Below are positions 7,473 through 16,658 of a stretch of 64,000 nt of DNA, one piece after another. The notes under the pieces were generated by a model that saw only the letters and a program-made list of their open reading frames with translations, had not been told where the DNA came from and did no database searches. Numbering within the stretch: position 1 is the stretch's first letter; each line of letters starts with the position of its first letter. The stretch is taken from positions 4,245,721 to 4,309,720 of the forward strand of contig NZ_BNJF01000001.1 of NCBI RefSeq assembly GCF_016587355.1, in the 5' to 3' direction. The position numbers and the translations under genes are program-made. The stretch is from Ktedonospora formicarum. Lineage in GTDB: Bacteria; Chloroflexota; Ktedonobacteria; Ktedonobacterales; Ktedonobacteraceae.

Positions 7473-8147
7473 ATGAAGGAAATGAATCACAGCGCACTCA
7501 ATGCTAACAGCCCTTTCTTCCACGAAGAGCGCCATGAGCCTCTGGAAGGAGTAAGCGACAAGATCATTACTATGTGTGGCGCTGGAGCGCTGGGTGGCAA
7601 TCTCTGCGAGACACTGGCGCGTATGGGTTTCAAACGCCTTCGGCTGATTGATAAAGATCATGTAGAGATGCGTAACCTCTCGACCCAGCCCTATACGCGT
7701 GGCGAGATCGGTACCCCTAAGGCTCGGGCCCTGGCAAATTCGCTCTATCGAGCTGTACAGGCAAAGGTTGAAGCTCATGTTATCGAGCTTACACCTGAGA
7801 ACGCGGTTAAGCTGCTTACCACGAGCGATCTGGTGATAGATACCTTCGATAATCATGCCGGTCGCGAGGCTGTGAGCAACACGACCCGAACTCTGGCGCT
7901 TCCCTGCCTGCACGTTGGCTTTAGTGGCGATGGTCTCTATGGTAGCGGTCTCTGGGAGCCGGACTATCTAGTTCCGCAAGCCACTCAGGGCGATCCCTGC
8001 GATTATCCTCTCACGCGCCCTTTTGCATTGGTGCTTACCTCATTGGCTGTACGTGCGATCTGCCACTACCTGCGTTTGAGAGAGGCTACAAATTTCGAGT
8101 TTACATGGCGTGATCTTAACGTTACGAAGTCCTCAAGAAATTGGTAA
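7473..8147 (+). CDS. E1-like (ThiF/MoeB fold) adenylating enzyme
   Basis: A 224-residue Rossmann-fold enzyme of the family that adenylates the C-terminal Gly of ubiquitin-like or sulfur-carrier proteins. Seen: the nucleotide loop GAGALGG (36-42), LIDKDHVEMRNLSTQ (58-72) with the conserved Asp, Asn and Gln, Lys83, and the Asp-rich VIDTFDN (121-127). Cys176 in GDPCDYPLTR lies where family members carry the thioester-type Cys. The zinc CxxC pairs of MoeB/ThiF are absent. ATG at 7473 follows GGGAG. It overlaps no other gene and ends before a strong terminator. Neighbours include a small protein ending in Gly (3404-3625). Molybdopterin or thiamine genes are absent nearby, so a conjugation role is plausible. 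Confidence 0.8.
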   Translation: MKEMNHSALNANSPFFHEERHEPLEGVSDKIITMCGAGALGGNLCETLARMGFKRLRLIDKDHVEMRNLSTQPYTRGEIGTPKARALANSLYRAVQAKVEAHVIELTPENAVKLLTTSDLVIDTFDNHAGREAVSNTTRTLALPCLHVGFSGDGLYGSGLWEPDYLVPQATQGDPCDYPLTRPFALVLTSLAVRAICHYLRLREATNFEFTWRDLNVTKSSRNW

Positions 8148-8173
8148 GCGCCTTGTGGCGGTTGGTATATGAT

Positions 8174-8220
8174 AAAGGCTCACAGTTTATGCTAATGAAA
8201 GCCAAGCTGTGAGCCCTTTT
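8174..8220. terminator. Bidirectional terminator between the E1-like gene and typA
   Basis: GGCTCACAG (8177-8185) pairs with CTGTGAGCC (8207-8215). AAA precedes the stem and CTTTT follows it, so both convergent genes can use it. Confidence 0.75.
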
Positions 8221-8253
8221 GTGTTAAGAAATTCGTCTCAGTTATAGAAGATC

Positions 8254-10143
8254 TTAGTCCATCTCGCGTGCACGTGCGCGCTCGTGTTGGGTCAGGTAGC
8301 GCTTGCGTAGGCGGATGTTTTTAGGTGTGACCTCGACCAGTTCATCGTTGTTGATGAAGTCAAGCGACTGCTCCAGGCTCATCAGCACTGGTGGTGTCAG
8401 GCGGACGGCGATATCGGAGGTCGAAGAGCGAACATTGGTCTTCTGCTTCTCCTTACACACATTGACGACCAGGTCGGCGGGGCGTGTGTTCAGACCAACG
8501 ATCATGCCCTCATAGACAGGTGTGCCAGGCTCGATGAAGGTATCACCGCGCTGCTGCGCGTTGTTGAGGCCGTACGTAACCGCTGTTCCCGTCTCTGAGG
8601 CGACCAGTGCACCCATGCGCGTGCTGCCAATCTTGCCGAGCCAGGGCTCAAAGCCGATGAGCATACTGCTCAGTGCACCGTTACCTTTGGTGAGGGTCAG
8701 GAAGCTATTGCGGAAGCCAATCAAACCACGCGTCGGGATCTTATACTCAATGCGTACATTCCCGTTGCCGTCGCTGGTCATGTTCTCAAGTTGGGCTTTG
8801 CGGGTCGCCAGAACCTCCGTCAGCGCGCCAATGAACTCGTCCCTGGTATCGATGACAAGATGCTCGAATGGTTCCGTGAGGTGTCCACGCTCATCTTCAC
8901 GTGTGATGACCTCTGGGCGTGAGACCTGGAATTCGTAGCCTTCGCGGCGCATTGACTCGATCAGGACCGAGAGATGAAGCTCACCACGTCCTGAAACCAC
9001 GAACTCGTCAGGCGAGTTCCCATCCTCAACGCGGAGGCTCACATTTGTCTCTAGCTCGCGATAGAGGCGTGCGCGCAACTGGCGCGAAGTGGGGAACTTT
9101 CCTTCACGTCCCGCATAGGGACTGGTGTTAACCGCGAAGCTCATCTTCAAGGTTGGCTCGGAGATGGCGATGGTTGGGAGAGCCTCGGGAGTCTCGGGAT
9201 CGGTAAGTGTCTCACCGATATTCGCGTCAGATATGCCTGTCAGGGCGATGATATCACCAGCCTGAGCCTCGGCAATCTCAACACGCCCCAGTCCGCGATT
9301 CGTAAAGACCAGATTTACTTTCTGCCGACTGATGTCGCCGTCGCGTGTGATACGAGCAACGCTGCTGTTCGGGGTCAGGCGACCGCGCACGACGCGCCCA
9401 ATAGCATATTTTCCCTTGTAATCGTCATAATCCAGGGCCGCGACAAGCATCTGGAAGGGAGCCTCAAGGTCTACGCGGGGTGCTGGAATGACGCGCATAA
9501 TGGTTTCGAAGAGCGGTTCAAGGTTGACCTGCTCATCGTTGGGGTTATGCATCGCAACCCCATTACGTCCAATGGCATAGAGCACCGGGAATTCAAGCTG
9601 CTCGTCGGTCTTCGCTAATTCCAGGAAGAGATCCTGTGTCCACTCCATAACTTGATCGATACGTGCGTCCTTACGGTCAATCTTGTTGATGACCACAATT
9701 GGTTTGAGGTCAAGCTCAAGGGCCTTTTGCAGTACAAAGCGGGTCTGAGGCATTGGACCCTCGGCGGCGTCGATCAACAGGATGCAGCCATCCGCCATAT
9801 TCAGTACGCGCTCGACTTCGCCGCCGAAGTCTGCGTGTCCAGGGGTGTCGATAATATTAATCTTTACGCCGCGATAGTTAACGGCGGTATTCTTCGCCAG
9901 GATAGTAATGCCGCGCTCGCGCTCCTGGTCGTTTGAGTCCATAATCAGTTCGCCGACCTGCTGATTTTCGCGGAAGATGTGGCTCTGTTTGAGCAGTCCA
10001 TCGACGAGGGTGGTTTTGCCGTGGTCAACGTGTGCGATAATTGCTACATTGCGGATGTCGGTACGTTCTTGAAATTGATGGGAAGCTGTCTCGCTGGGCG
10101 CCATAGTTGTCTCGCTGGTCTCGGTAACGTCAGAAATTTGCAT
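8254..10143 (-). CDS. typA: Ribosome-associated translational GTPase TypA/BipA
   Basis: A 629-residue GTPase of the EF-G-like family that acts on the ribosome in assembly and stress adaptation. The G domain shows AHVDHGKTTL, the switch-I RGITI, DTPGHADF and NKIDR. Domain II follows (ALDYDDYKGKYAIGRVVRG), then the BipA-typical SRPEVI and TRGLIGFRNSFLT segments and C-terminal domain. Length fits the family (about 610), with roughly 25 extra N-terminal residues. ATG at 10143 has GAGGAG somewhat far upstream (about 13 bases), so a start slightly inside is possible. Single gene, with the E1-like gene converging on it. Confidence 0.95.
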   Translation of the reverse strand: MQISDVTETSETTMAPSETASHQFQERTDIRNVAIIAHVDHGKTTLVDGLLKQSHIFRENQQVGELIMDSNDQERERGITILAKNTAVNYRGVKINIIDTPGHADFGGEVERVLNMADGCILLIDAAEGPMPQTRFVLQKALELDLKPIVVINKIDRKDARIDQVMEWTQDLFLELAKTDEQLEFPVLYAIGRNGVAMHNPNDEQVNLEPLFETIMRVIPAPRVDLEAPFQMLVAALDYDDYKGKYAIGRVVRGRLTPNSSVARITRDGDISRQKVNLVFTNRGLGRVEIAEAQAGDIIALTGISDANIGETLTDPETPEALPTIAISEPTLKMSFAVNTSPYAGREGKFPTSRQLRARLYRELETNVSLRVEDGNSPDEFVVSGRGELHLSVLIESMRREGYEFQVSRPEVITREDERGHLTEPFEHLVIDTRDEFIGALTEVLATRKAQLENMTSDGNGNVRIEYKIPTRGLIGFRNSFLTLTKGNGALSSMLIGFEPWLGKIGSTRMGALVASETGTAVTYGLNNAQQRGDTFIEPGTPVYEGMIVGLNTRPADLVVNVCKEKQKTNVRSSTSDIAVRLTPPVLMSLEQSLDFINNDELVEVTPKNIRLRKRYLTQHERARAREMD

Positions 10144-10293
10144 GGTAAAAGCGTTATCTCCTCAAGGGCATAAGAAAACCGGACGGCCACGGCGCCCGGT
10201 GGTTAAGCAGGTAAAATGAACCGACAATTCCATCCTACATTGTAGCGGTTCACACCTGCTTCGTCAAGGAGACCCTATTTTCAGGCATCAGCG

Positions 10294-12177
10294 CTAAAAG
10301 AATGTATATGATGGAGTTGGGTGGGTTCTGTTCAGGGCCTGGTCGACGTTATAACAAGCGGTGATTAACGATAGATGGGTAAATGCCTGTGGGAAGTTGC
10401 CCAGGGCCTCCCCTGTAGGGCCAATTTCTTCCGCGTACAGTCCAACATGGTTGGCGTAACTGAGCATCTTCTCTAGCATCAGGCGCGCTTCCTGTACGCG
10501 ACCGGCATGTGCCAGCGTTTCCGCCATCCAGAAACTGCAGGGGCTAAATGTCCCTTCCAGGCTTCCAAGTCCATCGTTGGCGGCCTTTTTGGGATGATAA
10601 CGATATACTAACGAATCGGTGCTCAGGTCACGCTGAATACGGCGAACGGTCTTCAGGATACGTGGGTCCTGGGGACCGGCGAATTTGGTTAATATCATCA
10701 GCAAGGAGCTGGCATCGACAGCATCGCTACCATAGTATTGAACAAAGCTATCAATCTTCTCATTCCAGCCCTTTTCCATGATCTCTTGATATATTTTCGC
10801 GCTCGTCCGTGTCCAGTCGTCAACTGGAGCGGGTAAACCGCGATGGCGCGCTATACGTAAGCCACGATCAAAGGCGACCCAACTCATCAAGCGTGAGTGG
10901 ACAAAGGGTTTCGCTCCCCCGCGAACCTCCCATATACCTTCATCGGGTCGATACCAGTTATCCTGAAGCCAGTTGAGCAAACGGCACAAATTCTCCCACA
11001 AATCATAGGAGATGGCAGCATAGCGATTATAGATGTAGATGGCGTCCATGAGTTCGCCGTAGATATCAAGCTGCACCTGTGAGTAGGCTCCATTACCTAT
11101 ACGCACCGGGCCGCTCTTCTTATATCCTTCGAGATGGTCGAGTGTGAACTCGGTCAAATCATGCTTGCCATCGATGGTGTACATGGGCTGGAGCATGGCA
11201 TGGTCACCTTTGAGCTCATGACAGCGGGCGTCTAGCCAACCCATAAAGGCCTCAGCCTCCTGGGTAAAACCCAGTGTAAGCAGGCTATAAAGGCTGAAGG
11301 CCGCGTCACGAAGCCAGGTATAGCGATAATCCCAGTTGCGTGTTCCGCCCAGGGTTTCGGGCAGGCTGGTCGTTGGAGCCGCGACGATGGCTCCTGTTGG
11401 CGCGTAGGTGAGCAGTTTTAGGACTAGCGCCGAACGTTGTACCATCTCGCGCCAGCGGCCCTGGTATTGGCATTGCGATAGCCAATTCTGCCAGTAGGTC
11501 ATCGTTTCCTGGAAATCCGAGCGATAGTGGGCCTCGGAGAGATCAGGGGGCTCGATATCGTCGCTGTCTGCACCTGCAAGGACAAAGCGTGCCGATTGGC
11601 CCTGGTGAAGGGTGAAATGGGCGCGTACTCCACCATCGTCGTCGCTTTGCATGGGTATAGAGGCGATGAGTGCCAGGCAAAGGTTAGGGCTACGGAAGAT
11701 GACGCCATCTTTATCATCAGAGAATGTCAATGTATGCTCGTCGCGACCATAGTTGAACGCGGGGCGACAGGCCATTTCAAAGGAGAGAGAGCCACGTACG
11801 ACGGAGACAGAGCGGACGATATGATGCTGGCGATGTGAGCGCCTTCCGCGTTTAATAGGCATAAAATCGGTGATCTCAGCTACTCCATCAACAGTCAGGA
11901 ACCGTGTCACCAGAATGTTGGTTTCGGGGAGATAAATCTGTTTGTGCCCCATGCCGGGTGTCTCCTGGGGCGCTATCTTAAAATAGCCACCCTTCTGCGC
12001 GTCAAGCATGGCCCCAAAGACGCTTGGAGCATCGAAGCGAGGGAGGCAGCACCAGTCAATCGAGCCATTCTTGCCAATCAGGGCAACAGTATGCAGGTCG
12101 CCAATGACAGCATAATCTTCGATGGGTAGATAGCCAGCCCTTGAGCGGTCCGGCGTTGTCTGTTGATCTATAGCCAT
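10294..12177 (-). CDS. Glycoside hydrolase family 15 (glucoamylase or trehalase type)
   Basis: A 627-residue cytoplasmic protein with no signal peptide. The N-terminal beta-sandwich begins YLPIEDYAVIGDLHTVALIGKNGSIDWCCLPRFD, typical of bacterial GH15. The (alpha/alpha)6 barrel shows the family segments TRNWDYRYTWLRDAAF, GNGAYSQVQLD and GIWEVRGG, where the first catalytic Glu is expected, and FSPCSFWMAE near the end. Members hydrolyse alpha-glucans or trehalose; the sequence does not decide between them. ATG at 12177 has GAAAGGA five bases upstream and is preferred over the ATG at 12195. The gene is monocistronic. Confidence 0.9.
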   Translation of the reverse strand: MAIDQQTTPDRSRAGYLPIEDYAVIGDLHTVALIGKNGSIDWCCLPRFDAPSVFGAMLDAQKGGYFKIAPQETPGMGHKQIYLPETNILVTRFLTVDGVAEITDFMPIKRGRRSHRQHHIVRSVSVVRGSLSFEMACRPAFNYGRDEHTLTFSDDKDGVIFRSPNLCLALIASIPMQSDDDGGVRAHFTLHQGQSARFVLAGADSDDIEPPDLSEAHYRSDFQETMTYWQNWLSQCQYQGRWREMVQRSALVLKLLTYAPTGAIVAAPTTSLPETLGGTRNWDYRYTWLRDAAFSLYSLLTLGFTQEAEAFMGWLDARCHELKGDHAMLQPMYTIDGKHDLTEFTLDHLEGYKKSGPVRIGNGAYSQVQLDIYGELMDAIYIYNRYAAISYDLWENLCRLLNWLQDNWYRPDEGIWEVRGGAKPFVHSRLMSWVAFDRGLRIARHRGLPAPVDDWTRTSAKIYQEIMEKGWNEKIDSFVQYYGSDAVDASSLLMILTKFAGPQDPRILKTVRRIQRDLSTDSLVYRYHPKKAANDGLGSLEGTFSPCSFWMAETLAHAGRVQEARLMLEKMLSYANHVGLYAEEIGPTGEALGNFPQAFTHLSLITACYNVDQALNRTHPTPSYTFF

Positions 12178-12251
12178 AGAAATCCTTTCATGCATTGCTT
12201 TATATTGATATATACGATGAAAAGCTCAAAAATAGATGTGTGGAAATGCAG

Positions 12252-12295
12252 TGGGAGGGCCATCTAGGGGATGCTCACCCCAGATGGCCCTCCCA
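12252..12295 (-). terminator. Strong hairpin terminator
   Basis: A perfect 14-bp stem (12252-12265 with 12282-12295), extended inside by GGGG/CCCC, lies 36 bp after the stop of the 185-aa secreted protein gene. Confidence 0.7.
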
Positions 12296-12330
12296 GAAAT
12301 CGGAAGGCTTGCCTGTATGCTTGTAATTGT

Positions 12331-12888
12331 TTATTTTGCCTGATTTGCGAGCTGCAATACGCTGCGCTTGAGTTGTAAGTGAGCCGGCGTATCGCTGGCG
12401 TTTGGGCAGGACAGGTCGCCGCTGGTTTTGCCCTCATAGGTAATCGTTGTACGTGTGCCAAACGAGGCTGACTTCATGCAGTGACCTGAAGGGATGCTGC
12501 TTACATCTCCGATTGCTTGCAACTGGCTTGAGAGCTGTGAAGCGGAGAAGGTACCAGCGGGAAAGCGCTTATCTTGATATGAGGCGAAGCGTTGGTTGTT
12601 TCCCGGCTTGTAGGTCAGCGTTCCACTGCCATCGTAAGCGATAGTAAGCGTAAAACCAGGTGTATTAGTTGAGCCTGAGTTCGTGATGGTTGCTATTGTC
12701 GCGCCCGACGCACCCGTTGAGCCATGATTATCTGATGTGGACATGGTTGTCGCCCCTCCTTTATCCGCGGAGATCGCTATGGCAATGATCGTGAGTATGA
12801 ATGATAGAAGCGCCATATGCGTCAAGAACGCGTGGCGTTCAGGTAGGTGTGCGCGCTGGTCAGATATTTCTATATGGTGTATATGCAT
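12331..12888 (-). CDS. Membrane-anchored or secreted hypothetical protein
   Basis: ATG at 12888 follows GGAAGAG at good spacing; a longer frame to 12984 lacks one. The N-terminus (about 25 residues, His-rich) precedes one hydrophobic helix (ALLSFILTIIAIAIS, about residues 27-41), then a Ser/Thr/Gly-rich linker and a small beta-rich extracytoplasmic domain with two Cys (about residues 136 and 160) that could form a disulfide. The family is not recognised. Confidence 0.65.
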   Translation of the reverse strand: MHIHHIEISDQRAHLPERHAFLTHMALLSFILTIIAIAISADKGGATTMSTSDNHGSTGASGATIATITNSGSTNTPGFTLTIAYDGSGTLTYKPGNNQRFASYQDKRFPAGTFSASQLSSQLQAIGDVSSIPSGHCMKSASFGTRTTITYEGKTSGDLSCPNASDTPAHLQLKRSVLQLANQAK

Positions 12889-13151
12889 GATATCGCTCTT
12901 CCTTCTGCTTGGGCGAAGTGCCCATGCGCGAACTGGAAGAGAATCTTCTCTTGTCGCGCTGGAGCTGAAAATGGTGCTTACCATAGAGACGCTCTAGCAC
13001 ATGGAAAAGTTCCACTATGTGAATGAGCCATGCTTATGCTCTCCGACATACTGTTGTGAGACGCACGCACAGAACGCCTGACCGGGCAAAGAGCCTGGTT
13101 GCTCGAGGTGTCGTGATATTGGCAGGGTGAGGGTGAGATGGTGTGGTTATA

Positions 13152-13628
13152 TCATAGGCTTGGAGGGAGGGGAATAGGGTTGGATCGCGTACGAGATCTT
13201 CTTTGAGGTTTTGGTGGAGCGTCGGGGGCGGCCTGGGCGCGTGAGACTTTCTCTCGGATGAGTGCTATTTGTGAATGCACTGCTTGACGGGATTGTTCGA
13301 GCTTGCGGGCTATGTCAGATGGTCGCTCATTAGCCAGGATATAGCGACAGATAACGGCTTGTTTATCTGTGAGCCCCACAGCCGGGTGCGTCAGGGCAGC
13401 ACGGGCCATATCTTCTAATTGTCCGTAGCGGCTCCGTCGGTAATCATTCAGGTCATCCTGAGTGAAGAGCCATCGGTCAACAACACGCACACCGGGTATA
13501 CGTCCAGCCTCTACCAGGTGCATAAAGTGCCAATAGCTCAGGTCAAGGTGCTTCGCCGCCTCATGGGTTGTCATCATACCGTTGAGGTGCTGTAGGTTAC
13601 GGTGTAATTCGTTACTCCTAAGGACCAT
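13152..13628 (-). CDS. DNA-binding protein with excisionase-type and sigma-4-like helix-turn-helix
   Basis: 158 residues. Residues about 18-63 (MTTHEAAKHLDLSYWHFMHLVEAGRIPG...RWLFTQDDL) form a winged HTH of the excisionase/MerR-like HTH_17 type. Residues about 86-130 (LTDKQAVICRYILANERPSDIARKLEQSRQAVHSQI) look like a sigma-70 region 4 or LuxR-like HTH. The tail is Pro/Arg-rich. The combination suggests a transcription regulator; no neighbouring target gene is obvious. The 240-bp upstream gap is AT-rich. Confidence 0.75.
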   Translation of the reverse strand: MVLRSNELHRNLQHLNGMMTTHEAAKHLDLSYWHFMHLVEAGRIPGVRVVDRWLFTQDDLNDYRRSRYGQLEDMARAALTHPAVGLTDKQAVICRYILANERPSDIARKLEQSRQAVHSQIALIREKVSRAQAAPDAPPKPQRRSRTRSNPIPLPPSL

Positions 13629-13815
13629 TTGTCGGACGCCTTTCTACGGGTTACAGCCGTGTAATAAAAGTGCCTGGCAAAAGATATTCTGAGTTACAAC
13701 GAGTATAACATAAGAGCTTAACAGAGTTCAAGTTGGATCATTATGTAAATAGTATAATCGAAAAGATTCCACTCATGCTCCACCGCGAAATGGAACAATC
13801 AGCATTGGTATGGAT

Positions 13816-13845
13816 GCGGAGCGACAATCATCGGGTCGCTTCCGC
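13816..13845 (-). terminator. Hairpin after the SCP2-domain gene
   Basis: GCGGAGCGAC (13816-13825) pairs with GTCGCTTCCGC (13835-13845) with one bulged base, 22 bp past the stop at 13867. Confidence 0.5.
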
Positions 13846-13866
13846 ACCGGTTGAGCGTGAGTGTGC

Positions 13867-14190
13867 TTAACGACCAAAGTCGAAGAGCCCCTGGAGGCGC
13901 ATCGCGAGCATCATATCGCCAGCCACTTTGACTTTACCAGCCATAAAGGCGTTCATGGCATCCAACTGACCCCCAATGAGCGCGATCAAATCGGTATCCT
14001 TGATTGTAAAGGTCACGTCTGGTTTCTCGACGCCACCTTTAATTAACTGGCATGTCTGATTCTCAATCTTGGCCGCATAGACCCCAGCATCTTCGCCGGT
14101 GATATTGAACTGGAACGTTTTATTTAACCCTGCTGCGCCTTCTGGCTTGAAGCGCGACTGCAAGGCTTCGAACGTTTCGGCTATTGTCAT
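13867..14190 (-). CDS. SCP2 sterol/lipid-binding domain protein
   Basis: 107 residues covering a single SCP2 domain, a hydrophobic-cavity fold that binds lipids or acyl-CoA. The pattern FQFNITGEDAGVYAAKIENQTCQLIKGGVEKPDVTFTI then LIGGQLDAMNAFMAGKVKVAGDMMLAMRL matches the family closely. ATG at 14190 follows AAAGGAGAG. Stand-alone bacterial SCP2 proteins have no firmly known reaction. Confidence 0.88.
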   Translation of the reverse strand: MTIAETFEALQSRFKPEGAAGLNKTFQFNITGEDAGVYAAKIENQTCQLIKGGVEKPDVTFTIKDTDLIALIGGQLDAMNAFMAGKVKVAGDMMLAMRLQGLFDFGR

Positions 14191-14472
14191 TGTGCTCTCT
14201 CCTTTGATTTCAAGTAGGAAATTTCTACTCGCATGAGTATAGTATAGTAGCAAGAAAGCGCGTATGTCTAGCTAGCCTCTTTGCTTGCTCTTGTTCTCTC
14301 CGGTAGGTAATGGGCATCCATACTTGTTTGGCTGATTGCTTAATGATATGCTGGAGACATCACAAAGATCGCATAGCAGTAAGACATATATGTGCCTGAG
14401 CTAAGCTAGCCGCTAAGCGTCGTTGGTACATGCTTTTTATGGTAAGCTAGAAGAAAATAGGTGAGGGTTGTC

Positions 14473-14973
14473 ATGTCTGGCGAGCGGATTTCGCGCAAAG
14501 TGAAGATTGAGGGTGGGTATCTAAATTTTAGTTCCGCCCATTTTATTACCTATGGAGGTAAGTGCGAGCGTCTACACGGCCATAATTATGGCGTGCTGGT
14601 CGAGGTGGAGGGGAGCCTGGGAGAAGATAAGCTGGTGTTTGACTTTACCATCCTCAAACGATTGACAAAGGATATCTGTAAGCGCCTGGACCACCGCTTC
14701 CTGCTGCCCTTGCACAATCCACAATTGGAGCTTACCTCCTCTGAGGATAATTGGAAGATCGGTTTCAATGGTAAGCACTATATGTTCCCGCGCGAGGATG
14801 TTGCGGAATTACCAATAGATAACTCCACTGCTGAGTGCCTGGCTGAATATATCTGTGGCGCGCTCTGCGATGAGTTGCGGGCTTATGATACCTCTAACCT
14901 GACTTCAATTATGGTGGGTGTAGAAGAGGCCCCTACCCAGATGGCGTACTACAAATGGTCATTGAGCGAGTAG
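14473..14973 (+). CDS. queD: 6-pyruvoyl-tetrahydropterin synthase / QueD family
   Basis: 166 residues. Zinc-binding histidines are visible in FSSAHF and in HGHNY, and the catalytic Cys in CERLHGHNY precedes the HGH by three residues. VGVEEAPTQMAYY near the C-terminus supplies the pterin-anchoring Glu. In bacteria the family converts 7,8-dihydroneopterin triphosphate to 6-carboxy-tetrahydropterin (queuosine pathway) or to 6-pyruvoyl-tetrahydropterin. No other queuosine gene is nearby, so the exact product is uncertain. ATG at 14473 is preferred over GTG 14461 because GGTGAGGG is then well placed. Confidence 0.85.
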   Translation: MSGERISRKVKIEGGYLNFSSAHFITYGGKCERLHGHNYGVLVEVEGSLGEDKLVFDFTILKRLTKDICKRLDHRFLLPLHNPQLELTSSEDNWKIGFNGKHYMFPREDVAELPIDNSTAECLAEYICGALCDELRAYDTSNLTSIMVGVEEAPTQMAYYKWSLSE

Positions 14974-14985
14974 CCTGGGATTGAG

Positions 14986-15027
14986 AAGAGGGATAACTTG
15001 CCTTGCACGAGTCATCCCTCTTTTTTT
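14986..15027 (+). terminator. Rho-independent terminator of queD
   Basis: AAGAGGGAT (14986-14994) pairs with ATCCCTCTT (15014-15022) and runs into seven T residues. Confidence 0.85.
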
Positions 15028-15051
15028 GCATTCCTGATGCGCCTGGATTCC

Positions 15052-16221
15052 TTAGTGCTGGCGAATATCGCGGAGCCATACTTCCTGTGCGGCGGCGACT
15101 GCTTTTCCTGGCTGAATGTCGTAGCCAACGGCTGCCAGGCTGTTCTCAACGGCTGCTAGAGCTACCAGGACATCATTGGGTGTCATATAGCCCATGTGCC
15201 CAATGCGGAAGATACGCTCCTTGAGTTCCTTGCCCTGCCCAGCGGCATAGATGACGCCGAAGGAGTCCTTTGCTGTCTTGAGGAAGGTTGCTGCCTTCAC
15301 CTCATCGGGAACTATGACCGCTGTGAGCGTATCTGAGGCGAACTCTTCTTCCTGGCAAAGCAACTTCAGCCCTGTTGCCTTGATGCCAGCGCGACTCATC
15401 TCACCCATGAGATGATGGCGCTCCTGTACCTTGTCCCAACCTTCATTCTCTAGCATCTGGAGAGCGGCTTGTAGACCATAGTAGAGCGAAATGGCGGGCG
15501 TCTGAGGCGTCTGTCCTTTGTCATAGTTCTTGCGATACTCTTGCAAGTTGAAGTAAAACTTGGGTGTGTGGGCTTCATCGGCCTGCGCCCATGCACGCTT
15601 GCTCGCGGCGATAATCATCAAGCCTGGAGGGCACATCAGCGTCTTCTGTGAGCCTGTAAAGGCGACATCTATGCCCCACTCATCCATATGCAATGGGAGT
15701 GCGCCTACACTTGAAACACCATCAACGAGTGAGAGCGCGCCGTACTTCGCGGCCTCGGCTGCGATCTCCTTGACCGGATTGGAGACACCGGTGCTGGTCT
15801 CATTGTGCTGGAAGCAGACGGCTTTGATGCTGCCCTGGTTCTTCTCTAGAATGGTGGCGATGTCGGCTGCTTTGGCGGCAGTTCCCGAGGCGTAGCGCAG
15901 GTTCTCGACCTCGTAACCCAACTCGGCGTTCGCTTTGGACCAGCGTTCGCCGAAGTCGCCAATGATGACGTTCAACACTTTGACCGCAGCAGGCACGAAG
16001 TTGACCATTGCCGTTTCCCAGCCACTACTACCCGAGCTCGCCAGGACGTAGACCTGCTCTTGTGTGCGGAAGAGCGCCTCAAGCTTGCTGGCGACCTCTT
16101 TGCAGAGCACACTGAAGGTATCGCTGCGATGATTAATCATCGGCATAGTCATCGCGGCGGCGACTTGTGGTGGAATGGGGGTCGGACCGGCTAAATGCAG
16201 GGCGATTTTCTCTTTCAGCAT
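15052..16221 (-). CDS. Class V aminotransferase (serine-glyoxylate / alanine-glyoxylate type)
   Basis: A 389-residue PLP enzyme. The N-terminus LAGPTPIPPQVAAAM and INHRSDTF are typical of the serine-pyruvate/alanine-glyoxylate aminotransferase group. LVDGVSSVGALPLHMDEWGIDVAFTGSQKTLMCPPGL contains the PLP-contacting Asp and the Schiff-base Lys (GSQK). Such enzymes transfer the amino group of Ser or Ala to glyoxylate or hydroxypyruvate; the substrate pair is not decided here. ATG at 16221 has GGGAGAGG upstream. The gene stands alone. Confidence 0.9.
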   Translation of the reverse strand: MLKEKIALHLAGPTPIPPQVAAAMTMPMINHRSDTFSVLCKEVASKLEALFRTQEQVYVLASSGSSGWETAMVNFVPAAVKVLNVIIGDFGERWSKANAELGYEVENLRYASGTAAKAADIATILEKNQGSIKAVCFQHNETSTGVSNPVKEIAAEAAKYGALSLVDGVSSVGALPLHMDEWGIDVAFTGSQKTLMCPPGLMIIAASKRAWAQADEAHTPKFYFNLQEYRKNYDKGQTPQTPAISLYYGLQAALQMLENEGWDKVQERHHLMGEMSRAGIKATGLKLLCQEEEFASDTLTAVIVPDEVKAATFLKTAKDSFGVIYAAGQGKELKERIFRIGHMGYMTPNDVLVALAAVENSLAAVGYDIQPGKAVAAAQEVWLRDIRQH

Positions 16222-16271
16222 GTACTATACCTCTCCCTATTTTCTGCAAACAAAAAAGGCACCATCAACCT

Positions 16272-16357
16272 CTTACGCGAAACCCAACCCTCATACGAGG
16301 GCACGGCGCCGCTGTTGCGGCTAGCGCTAGTGCGCTCGGGTTTTCGGATAGGAGTAA
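16272..16357. repeat. Palindromic intergenic repeat, copy 1
   Basis: Begins CTTACGCGAAACCCAACC and ends GGGTTTTCGGATAGGAG; the core reads TTGCGGCTAGCGCTAGTGCG. Near-identical ends and cores occur at 48741-48808, 50394-50517 and 61814-61897. The ends are inverted repeats of each other (CTTATGCGAAAACC type). The rest of the 437-bp gap 16222-16658 shows no gene. Confidence 0.75.
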
Positions 16358-16658
16358 TTGGTGCCCAGCCCAGGCGAGCGGCTGATACATTGGTATCCTC
16401 TTCTCCAGGCTTCCCCGTGGTCATCCACGTATGCGCCAGTCACCCGGAGAATGTAATAAGTTCTTATCTCTTCTCACAGTATACCAGAAATCCCCGCTTT
16501 TACCAGAGCTATTGTTTACAGGTACTGGGCTTTTTAGTTCTGCCCAGACGGTGAAATTGGCCCGTTTGGCGGGTATCGAGGATGCGGGAAAGTGCGCAAT
16601 ATCTTAATCGCGCAATTCCCCACATCTCTTGAGCTCTATAAGCACAAAGACGCTCTGG

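Noticed and set aside
7473..8147. Assignment of the E1-like enzyme as MoeB or ThiF
   Set aside because: The zinc-binding CxxC pairs are absent and no molybdopterin or thiamine genes are near, so only the fold-level call is kept.
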